Source: Lepidodermella squamata (Eukaryota; Gastrotricha). Taken from it: a stretch of DNA of 64,000 bases. Positions 23,001 through 32,456 of the stretch are shown here, in pieces. A program made the position numbers and the translations under genes. The notes beneath the pieces were generated by a model that was given only the letters and a program-made list of their open reading frames with translations, made no database searches and was not told where the DNA came from. Position 1 is the stretch's first letter; each line of letters opens with the position of its first letter. The stretch is taken from contig JBLDXI010000004.1 of assembly GCA_047495785.1 (NCBI GenBank), forward strand, positions 248,001 through 312,000, written 5' to 3'.

Positions 23001-26000
23001 TTAAGACTTAATCGCTCAAAGAATTGAATTAACAGCTTCTTCAATTTTCGGATTTTATTTTGAAATTCTGAAATTTTTATTTTCATCATCATCATCATTT
23101 GGTTTTATTTATCGTCGTTTTGCGTTGGTGAGGCATACAATAAAGTTTTAACGACGGCGAGAGCGAGAAGTCAAGTAGATTCCGTTCCCCGCGACCCGAA
23201 GGCCAAAAGTTCCCGAATGAAGGCCCTCCAGTTAGACCGATCACAAGCTGTCTCCTCAATTTTGTCCCAATTTAGACATTTTTCATTATAGACGCTTACA
23301 AAATTTTTGTAATTTTCAAGATTTAATTGATCCAATTGCCAATTTTTATTTCGGCACTTGAATACAGGTGATACCAAGTGCCCACAATTTTATCACATCG
23401 CATTTTGTAATTTCAGTACCTTTCGGTTATTTTTTTCAACACCAGAATTTTTCAAATTTTTTCAAATTTTCAAATTTTCAAAAAAGAGTTTCAGGTTTAA
23501 TTTCGAGAAATTTCTATTTTATAAATTGCTTCACATTGGTTTATTTTAGCGTGATCCCAAAAAAATGTAGGATCATACCAATATTTCAAAGGCAAAAAAC
23601 ATTTAATCAAAAAATTGAAGAAAATTGTGAATTTAAAAAAAATACAATTTTAAATTAATTCAGTTCAATTCAATCAAGTTCAGTGAAACATTTTCAGCAT
23701 GAAAAAAAGATCTGATTTTCTAGAAAATGAAGGAGTGACTACCATATTTTCTCCAATAGTTGCCCAGTGTCTAATAGCTCAGGGTTGAGTTGTAGGAAAT
23801 ATGAACGAACCACTGAAAATTAATTTTACGATTTTTTCTAAATTTCGAGTTTGAAATTTTAGTATAACAAAAACTACAGTATCCTTACCCCTTACCCAGC
23901 AATGACGGATTGCACAACGATGGTCTTGATCATCAACTGAGGTAACCAGAATTCTTCTGAAAAAACAATAAATTAATTGCGTGAAAGGAAGCGAATCGAT
24001 TAAATTCAAAATTACTTCTTACCTGTAAATCTCAGCTCCAATACATTTTCAGAAGTGTTTACCGCTAAATGCATGACCTGCAATTTTGAAAAATTAATGA
24101 AATTTCAAATAAAAATTCTCAAAAAATTAGTGAATTACCAAATGAATAATGGACTAACGAATTGAATAATGAAACCTCTAAGTAACATGAGCCTCTTCAG
24201 GTTAGTCCATTAATTAAATTGTTATTTTTCGCGCTGCGTTGGTTAGTTAGGCAAGATCATGAAGCTCGTGCTAGCTGGAGGAAATTATTCTGATTTTTTC
24301 CCAAATTAATGAGAACATTTAGTTCTAATAAGGTCATTGTTAAAAGTTAATTACCAGGTGAGTCGATGGCATTTTCTTACCTGGCGCAAACTCGATTTGA
24401 AATTATTCCATTGAAAACCGCTTGTGACTTTTCTGCCGCTGTTGGAGTCGTAGCATTTTGAGAACTAAGTGGTGAAAATAACTAGTTTTTGCTTCTGTGT
24501 GTATGGATGAAAATCAGCTTCGAGTAGTAATCAGAAAGGGTCACAGCCATTGTTGTGTAACTTTATTACGCCGCAGTCTATCGATAGTTATTTAGCTAAA
24601 GCTTTTTAGCTGATAATAATCTGAGGCATAGCCTAGGTTTTTTAGCTAGCCTTGGCTAAATGGAAATAGCCATAGAGCTGATAGAGTGCTCACTCGCCAT
24701 CAAAAACACGGAACGCTATGGGGGCCATATGGCAGGGGATTAACTCATTGTCCTGGAGTAAGGAACTGAACTAATTACAAATCGATCGATCACATAAATC
24801 GCTGGCGCCAGCGCTTCGATTATCGGTTACAACGTTGGGCTTTGGGTCATCGAAAGAGTAAGAGACGGCCGATATTTTGACACTAAAATTGCCCGGTTAG
24901 CATATTTAGAAGTGGCCAATAGGCGACCGAGAAGTCAACGTCCACTTTCGACCATTTACCTCTGAGTTAGTCCACACCTGAAGCTAAGGTGAAATTGAAC
25001 GACCTTATGAAGCCAAGTTATTCATCAGTCCGAGGCGATCATTTTGGTACCTGATTTAGATCTGGAACCCCCATATTTTGATTGGTATATATTTTTTAGT
25101 TAATTCACCCTTAAAAACCACTTTGTTTGCTGTTTTCGCAGTTTTTACTGAGTGATTTAAAGGAAAAAAAGGTTGCGTAATTATTGAGATTTAGTTTTTT
25201 TGCGCTAAGCTTAATTTTAAACAAGCGATTTCGATGACTCATGCTCGTTCACTCGCCCAAAATAAAGATTTGTGACTCAAAACAGTGCTTTTAAAGGGCG
25301 AATTTACTTTGAAAATTTGTGCCCATCAAAGTATGGGGGTTCCAGATCTAAATCAGCAGTGTTTTTTTCAGCATGTTACACATGTTACAATGTAACAACC
25401 AATCGGACCAAATGTAACAACCAAAATCGAAGTAACGCCTTGAAAGGACTACTGTAACCTCATTTTTAGGAGGTTTCGGAGCCTTTTCTAGCGGAAAATC
25501 CTCAAACTTTCCTCGCTTCGCTCGTATTATTGGTAAAAATTACATTTAATTTTCACCAACGCAGCACAAAAAATTTCGCTTTCGAGCGAGGTAACCACCA
25601 AAAAATCTTTTGTAACCACCAATCGTTTGCTTAAAAAAAACCCTGAAATCAGGTACCAAAATGATCGCCTCGGACTGATGAATAACTTGGCTTCAAAAGG
25701 TCGTTCAATTTCACCTTAGCTTCAGGTGTGGACCACCTCAAATGGTCAAGGATGATAAGGAACGCCGACTTCTCGGCCGCCTTACGACCACTTCTATGAT
25801 AGCTACCTCTGTAAATTTGGTACAATAAAATCGGCCGTCTCTTACTCTTTCGATGGCCAAACGCTCGACCATGGAACCGATAATCGAAGCGCTGGCGCCA
25901 GCGATTTATGTGATCGATCGATTTGTAATTAGTTCAGTTCCTTACTCCAGGACAATGAGTTAATCCCCTGCCATATGGCCCCCATAGCGTTCCGTGTTTT

Positions 26001-26786
26001 TGATGGCGAGTGAGCACTCTATCAGCTCTATGGAAATAGCTAATTACCTAGTGGGTGTAGCTACAAAAAACTAAAATGAATGAAAAAAGTGCCAAAGCTA
26101 TGTTTTCAAGAGTATTATTACCACGCGAAAGCCCCGATGAACTGGCTGACTACTCTAGCCTCTAGCCAAACAGACTCGTGACACTTTTAGTTTCAATGAA
26201 TTTGACCTGTTCCATTTTCATAGGGACGGTCTCAGAATGCCGATACAAGATTAACGAAATATTATTAATATATTTTTATACGTTTTCATAGACTTACACT
26301 CGATGCGTTGAAACGACTGACGGTTCAGTAACGTGCCGTTTGAGCTCATTCGGTTGTAACCCTACCACAGAAATGACTTATTCTGTCGAGTTCAGCGGCT
26401 TATCTCAGTGCCAAAATGCTCGGAAGCAAGTATTTTTGGTATCTAACCCGGGCGGTGGTACTATGGAGCTATGGCCGGCTGCGGATAAGTGCTTGCAGCA
26501 ACATGGCGTCCTGGCAACGATCAAAACAGCTGCCGATGCAGCCTCACTTGAAGGCATCCTATCGCATACCGATATTGCATGGGTCGGTCTTGTACCAGTT
26601 TCTGGGGCCCTTAAATGGTCGGACGGTACGGCATTTATTTTTGATCAATCTCTGTTTAAACCAGGTTATACCATATCCACTGACGCGTGTACGATCATTT
26701 CTTACTCTAATGGTACCTTTTTGATGAATCCCGTGGATTGTGGATATGATTACCTGTACGCAGTTTGCGAAACTTATGTTGAATAA
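20069..26786 (+). CDS. Secreted four-cysteine-module/CTLD protein, copy 3, with a 5-kb intron
   Basis: Ten exons are supported: 20069-20227, 20285-20326, 20388-20474, 20526-20609, 20663-20743, 20804-20855, 20939-21073, 21135-21206, 21262-21333 and 26292-26786. The phases join throughout, including the unusual phase-1 join at 20855/20939. A signal peptide (MIPMILALLMMALCDAAWS) precedes six modules, two more than copies 2 and 4; the fourth is complete in one exon (HLRCFDTTTKKFTDC). The last exon begins with the sixth module (TYTRCVETTDGSVTCRLSSF) and holds a CTLD with WVGLVPVSGALKWSDGTAF and cysteines in DKC, DAC, VDC and AVCE. The final 4,958-bp intron contains a foldback element and repeats. 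The alternative is that 26292-26786 is a stranded exon and the 5' part is truncated. Confidence 0.75.
21907..21928. repeat. 22-bp perfect palindrome, also at 41245
   Basis: The half site is CTGGGGTGTCG, followed directly by its reverse complement. The same 22-mer occurs at 41245-41266, and a few flanking bases (GGTG) match in inverted orientation, so the palindrome belongs to a dispersed repeat rather than arising by chance. Confidence 0.75.
22075..22203. repeat. Dispersed repeat with AAATC microsatellite and GC-rich palindrome
   Basis: The segment with CCGTGATTTAAGCCGT, the AAATC run and AAAGCTCTG recurs in reverse complement at about 45965-46030. Next to it, 22168-22203 forms an imperfect hairpin with CCCCGTCGGG and CCCCGACGGGG arms around CTGGTCGACCAG. 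Confidence 0.6.
24661..26040. mobile_element. Foldback element, about 1.36 kb, inside lectin copy 3 intron
   Basis: The outer arms (about 24670-25065 and 25650-26033) are reverse complements for about 390 bp with moderate divergence. Both contain the palindrome GCTGGCGCCAGC, ATCGATCGATCACATAAATC, CATTGTCCTGGAGTAAGGAA and CACACCTGAAGCTAAGGTGA. The same 10 bases, TGGAAATAGC, stand at 24661 and 26031, consistent with a target-site duplication of 6-10 bp. The middle (25066-25650) has no transposase frame. Confidence 0.8.
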
Positions 26787-26990
26787 CTGGCTTGAATAAT
26801 TAGTGAGCAGAGAAACTTCATTTATTCGTTATTTGATGACTTTTGATGCGGTGAGCTGATGTTGCGTGAGAAAAAAATCACTAATAAAGTATTTTCTCGG
26901 TATTAAATGGAACCGTTATGATGACTATCTTATCAGTTCTGATATGCTGCGTCACAATTTTGCAATATTCAATGTTTAGATATATACAAA
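26787..26990 (+). promoter_or_regulatory. Short gap between lectin copies 3 and 4
   Basis: Only 204 bases separate the stop of copy 3 from the ATG of copy 4. An AATAAAG poly-A-type signal lies at about 26883. TTTAG ends eleven bases before the ATG (AG at 26978-26979). The conserved upstream block of copies 1-3 is absent, which suits a downstream operon gene receiving a spliced leader. This is inference. Confidence 0.4.
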
Positions 26991-28577
26991 ATGCCTTATC
27001 ATCTCGAAACTATGCTGATGGCGCTTCTTATGCTGGCTTCGAGCAACGTGGCTTGGGGCAAGCAGCAGTTGAGCTGGGTTCGGTGCTTCTCGCAGCAAAG
27101 CAACAGATTCACCAGCTGCGTTCCAGCTTCGGATGGCTGCGATCCACTCAAAGAATTTCAGGTATCAGCTACTCAATTATTAATGTGAAAGCACCAACTA
27201 GATTGTTTCGTTGACAGTGGGGCTCAGTTTTCCGAACCACCGGCGTCTGTAACACTGGGGTATGTTTATTGTTTTTTGATCATAAGCCTTGCTTCAAAAG
27301 CAACCTGTCTTCTTTACAGAATGCTCGAATGTGCTACAAATACAAAGCTATGACCACCTTTTGCGTTCCTGGAAACATCGGCTGTAACAATCCTGGTGAT
27401 ATGAATGTATGCCCTAATACTCGCCACCAATACTCACTACTTCATCATAATAAAAATTGTCAACAAATGTTCTAAAATTCAGGATGATCAGCGAATTTTG
27501 AAATAAATATATTTTAATATAAATAAGTTTTTCAGACTTTCTGGTTCGACGATCAGACGCCGACTTTGAGCCTAAAGTACAACCTCAACGAATGTGAGAA
27601 GAAACGAGCTGTTTTCGATGTGAGAAATCCGACAACGCCTGGGCAATTAATAATTGGTGTCTTTCTCTTTCAGAAATTTCAATTCCGGCGATGCACTTCT
27701 AGCGGCACTATTAGAACCTGTGTTCCGGACCCGTACACTTGCCCCGAAAACTGGGTAAGTTTCTTGTTCTGTATTCAACGTATTTCGCTAATTTCTGTGA
27801 TTTTTCTAACACAAATTGGAAATTCTCAAAAATCAAAAAGTTGTTCTTATCTATGATATAGCAGTATCAGAGCATTTCTCCTAGTCTGAACGTTTCATCG
27901 GTGCATTTTGTAATCTCTCTGCTTGACCCACGCGCAGGTCACTGAGGCAACGCTGTTCCCGAATTTGACGTCTTGCATTAACAATTCCGTAATATCGACG
28001 TCTGTGAGTAACTTTGGGAAATATAATTTGAAATCCCACTGTGAAATTTCTGTTTCTGCAGTCCAGCTTTTACCGATGCGTCGACAAAAGTGGCGGGGCA
28101 GTCCATTGCGTACCCCAGTCGACTGGCTGCAATGCGGCAACTCAGCTACGAATCCCAGCTAATGCTGCCTACTTGGACGAGCACAGCTGCAAAAATGTGA
28201 CTAAGAAGTACATAGTCTTAGAGCTGATCGCTAATAAGACCATGGCCGTCTCGGGCTGCATCGAAGCCAATGCGACGCTGGCCACGGTTAGGTCAGACGA
28301 GGAGCTGGCAATAGCTAAACAAACTATGAGCGCGGCAAATGCTACTTATACGTGGATCAGTCTCATTCGGATAAACGGCGTATTCAGATGGGACGATGGT
28401 TCCGATTTCAATTACGTGGAATCGCAGTGGTCTCCTTCCGAAATTCCTCTAAATGGCTGCTTCATTTTAGAGTATATTACTCCGCAAATTGATGTAGTCA
28501 CAGTCGACGGCTACTACTATATTACAGTGCCTTGTGAGTCTTTTATGGACCATGTTTTGTGCGAAATGTTTGCGTAA
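26991..28577 (+). CDS. Secreted four-cysteine-module/CTLD protein, copy 4
   Basis: Exons 26991-27161, 27218-27259, 27320-27406, 27536-27619, 27674-27754, 27938-28003 and 28062-28577 have exactly the same lengths as those of copy 2 (171, 42, 87, 84, 81, 66 and 516 nt), giving about 348 residues. The signal peptide is MLMALLMLASSNVAWG. Four modules follow, then a CTLD with TWISLIRINGVFRWDDGSDF and cysteines in SGC, NGCF, VPC and VLCE. The intron after exon 5 has a normal GTAAGT donor where copies 1 and 2 have GC. No canonical sugar-binding motif is seen. All signs point to an intact, secreted lectin-like protein. Confidence 0.88.
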
Positions 28578-30340
28578 CGCGGATGGGCTTTAAATCTGAG
28601 TTCACCAGTAGAGATGAGTTGTGTGATGAAGTAAAACAGCATCAGTAGCGATGACATAAAACAAACACAGCAAACTGAAGAACTTTCTGTATCTTTTGAT
28701 GTTTACCGGAGCCGAACTCCGATGCCTTATTTTTTATAATAATTGAGTTTCATTCAAGTTTCGAACCGATAATTATCGCGGAATTTCAGCCATTCTTCGA
28801 AGAAACAAAATTTGCCGCGAAATATTTGCGTAGCTGGTTCGAAATTTCCTTGTTGTATGAGTTGAGTCATCAGGCAGTAATCAGAAATGCCGTTCGGACT
28901 TGGTCCCTGCGTCGAGGATTCCATGGCGAAGATTTGCAGCTGAGGAAACAGAGCGCGGGTTCAAATCCCTCTGGCAAAACACTCATAAGCCATGTTTCTT
29001 CGAAGCTGAATGACCATTAGCCTTAATAGGTAATAGGCGATTCGCCGAATTCGACAGATTTTCTTATCATAAATGAGTCATTATCAGATGAAACGTAGAG
29101 AACTGAGTGAAAACAATCGATATCCGTCTTAATTTTTAGTCAACCGAAGGAAGAAGAATTCTTCGGTTTTCGAGTCCAGTTTGTCCCCAAATCTATCGTA
29201 TAAAGGATAAAAAAAGATCGTGTCTTACCGGTCCGGCTCGTTGTCTTCATTTAGGACTCTTTGGATCACTCATCTTCCATTTTTGGCAATTATTGCAGTG
29301 CCCAAATATGGAGTTGAAATATAAAAAAATTTGACATGCCCAGAACTTTTGTTCAAATTGATTTAATCTTGTTTACGCTTTCGATTTTTGGAGATTTTCA
29401 AAATTGTGACTGATGCAACAAATTGGTCGGACCACTCACAATTAAAGCTAAAACCACAAATATAGATTCTCTGGCAAATCGTTTACTACTGTCTCTTGAC
29501 TTATGATTGCTGGTAACGCAATTTATTGACGGTTCATTAATGTATTTTGTATTTTGTTCTTCTTAAAAAAAAAGAATTATGAAGGTGGCATGACCAGGAG
29601 CAGGGGTTTTGCTTTATTTCGAGTTTCTGAGTTAGAAGATGTCTTACTCAGATAACACTTGCTCAGGTTGAGTGAAAGCTTTGACTTGAAAATGATCCTG
29701 GTGTTACTGCTGCTGATATCCGGATCGAATTAGCTGCATGAATGTTTCTGCTGAGTTAACATCATCAACTCTTTGAATGATACGGCAGAGGATTGAAGAA
29801 TTGAGCGATTGACTGCGGACATGAATGATGAAGAAAAGCAACAGGTTGCCACCATGTCATGAGTTGATGAGTATTTAAGTGAGTTGATTTTAATTGAAAT
29901 GTTTGTCTGTATCTAGTCCAGTTGCTATACTGTATTCGTTTCGAATTAATCAATCGGTATCATCAAATGAAGTGGGGTTAATCATGATGAGAATTTACCA
30001 TCGAAGTTCATCAGAAGACGAGTGATTCCGGTCTGCTTCAAGGTAATTTATTGTTTCAAGTGATATCAAATTATCACTATTCCCAAGTTTATATGCTTCA
30101 AAGTTGTGCTACAAGATTGATAGGTTTATATAAAGAGTATATCCACAATCAGACCGAGTTTCAATATTTCACGCCATCTTAGTAAGAAACGAAGTCACGG
30201 AGGCATTGTCAATTGAAATGCGACACGATTGACTAGATTAGTTTCTGAAATTCCGCCATAATTGATGAGAAGTAGTTGCAGAAAATATTAGATGAAAAAA
30301 ATGATATTAATCGAGCGCGTCATCTAACATTTGCTACATA
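28578..30340. other. Intergenic stretch, no gene seen
   Basis: AT-rich, without splice-consistent coding sequence or recognised repeats. A segment at 28895-28980 has a weak tRNA look but fails on inspection (see rejected items). Confidence 0.5.
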
Positions 30341-31015
30341 CAGTAAAAGTCGTGTAAACCGGACTAGCAGCGCGCCAGGCAAAATCGTCCGGTTTAGAGC
30401 GAATCCGGTCTATACGACCACCGGGCTAAGTCCGGCTTAGGAAGTCGAAGTCTAAATCGAAGTCTAATCGACATAGTTCGGCCAGGATTCCTGGCCGAAC
30501 TATGTCGAACTAAATGTTTCGGCTAGGTTCGGCCTACGATTTAGCCGGCATTTTTTCATTTGGAATTCACGGAAGTTCCTGAAACTCCCAAAAATCCCAA
30601 TCCACTACCTTGATTTAGGTATTCACTGATCAATTATATCTTGTAACAAGGGATATCGTATTATTCACAAAAAAGTATATAAGCAGAGTTAATCGTCATT
30701 ATATTTCATAAGCAGAGGATCATCCAAACTTGGCTGTCATAAGCTTCATAAGCAACACCAAGGTTAACGCCTCGGAAGAGCCTGGTTCCAAGCGTTTTGA
30801 AAATGACGAAAAATAAGTAAAAAAGGGTCTAAACCGGACTTTTTAACCTTCCCACGTCTAAAATCGCTCCGAATTAGGAAAAGTCCGGTTTACAGAGTCC
30901 GGTTTAGACGACAAATTTATTATGTAAAGTCCACACTTTCTGCAAGAGCCTCTGAAATCCGTCCGGTTTAGAGAAATTCCGGTTTAGACGACTCCGGTTT
31001 ACACAAATTTTACTG
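30341..31015. mobile_element. Pogo/Tigger-like MITE, 675 bp, with perfect internal hairpin
   Basis: The ends are inverted (CAGTAAAAGTCGTGTAAACC against CAGTAAAATTTGTGTAAACC) and flanked by TA at 30339-30340 and 31016-31017. Motifs CCGGTTTAGA and CCGGTTTACA recur in both subterminal regions. 30469-30507 is a perfect 19-bp-arm palindrome with a single-base centre. No transposase frame. It is a different family from the MITE at 13981 but the same general class. Confidence 0.85.
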
Positions 31016-31017
31016 TA

Positions 31018-32456
31018 GTTCAATAACACAACTGTGTTCACATCGAATTTCAGCCGAAAATCATTTCAATCAATTTATTTACAACATTACACTTTCATTT
31101 ATGACTAGAGCTACGAATTCAGGACTAACTAGAAGATTAAATTGCCATTTTGAATTTTTTGATAGATTTTTCTGCCCTTGTGAAAATAATTCAGCACTCA
31201 TTTTAGCTAGCATGATCGTATTTCCGTGTTTTTTGTATCACTTACTTATGGGACACGATGTTAAACGATGGGAATTCAGGTTAGGATTTTATTTGTATTG
31301 TATGGAGGTTCTGTTTTATTGGTTTAATTTCATAGTGATGAGTGATGACGATGTGTATTTTATCCGGCGAGATGCTGCCGATATTGCCGTAATGCAGGAT
31401 GAGAGTAATTTGTTAATTTTCATTTTTTTTTATTTTCTTAGTTTTATTTATTCCGATTTTTCGTTCTATTAATTCATATTAATTTAAGGTTTTCCTAGTT
31501 TTTAAAAAATTCGCTAAATTCTTGATTTCATATAATTGAAAATATCGTTAGATGATACCATCCTCCCAGAAGGGTTTGGGCTAGTTGCTGATGAAGAAGC
31601 TATTATTTTACTATTTAATTTCAGAATTATTTGGTTATCCTAGGTTTGATTCCATATCAAATTTTTTTTCGCAAAATGAATGCAAAGTTTTCATGTTTAA
31701 ATTACAGGAAGAAGCACCCCTTGAATTGAAGGCCTTCATGTATAATATATGGTTTGCATATTTTAGGATTATTTTAAACAATCATAATGGAGAGTCGAAC
31801 CTGCGAGAACGCTTCCGAGAAATAATGTGTGCAATTGATGCGTAACAAAGCGCTTTCCGACTCGCCCGACTCACCCTCGATACCACAATCGCTGTTATCC
31901 TCTTCATCCTGAAATCAGAGAATTTGCTGAAAATGCAAGTCCACTAGTCGCTATGATTCAATGGTGGAAATTTGAGGATCTAGCCGTAGCTGAATTGGGC
32001 TGTGGAGTTCCTACCGCGTTTTTAACTTCACAAATTTTAGCCATTTAAAATTGATTCTTTTTCAGGAAAATGAGAAGAGATTGCCCAACCTTCTTGATTT
32101 ATCGCATTACCTTTTCTCAAGGGAAAATAAATTTATAGAATTAATTTCGGTATAGAATAATCTTTGGAATTATTTATTTCCGCAAAAATTCGCGCAAAAT
32201 CGTAGTGTCATTGATCGAAATTAATGTATTGAGTTAGTTATCCTATTTTCATAATTTACCTCGGCAGTAAGTAGCGGTGATTTTTTCGTCGTTAAATCGA
32301 ACATGTTGCTTTGCCTTGATTTTTCTTCTCGCAACACTGCTCGGCGTACCACTTTATGGGCGCTTGCTGTTTTTTCTGTCGCCCTTCCACTCATGACCTG
32401 AGAGGTTGAAAGACGTATGAGCCTACAAGGATGGAGATAAAATATCGGAAATATAA
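31018..32456. other. AT-rich stretch with unresolved open frames
   Basis: Two plus-strand frames (31101-31472 and 31585-31845) read as hydrophobic or mixed protein, the second ending RERFREIMCAIDA. They have plausible start/stop codons but no recognised domain and no clear common splice pattern. They may be pieces of an uncharacterised gene or chance frames in AT-rich DNA. Confidence 0.3.

Larger units (their letters stand above)
21334..24660. other. First part of the large intron of lectin copy 3
   Basis: No exon or transposase is recognised. It holds the palindrome at 21907-21928, an AAATC microsatellite at 22106-22131, an imperfect GC-rich palindrome at 22168-22203 and a cluster of TAGCTA words between about 22310 and 22560. 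The remainder is AT-rich. Confidence 0.5.

Noticed and set aside
5986-28577. Reading the cysteine modules as LDL-A, EGF or chitin-binding domains
   Set aside because: They have four cysteines, not six, lack the acidic calcium box of LDL-A and lack the aromatic spacing of chitin-binding domains.
28895-28985. Possible tRNA with GGTTCAAATCC-like T loop
   Set aside because: The acceptor arms do not pair, the T stem has a mismatch and no convincing anticodon stem can be drawn.
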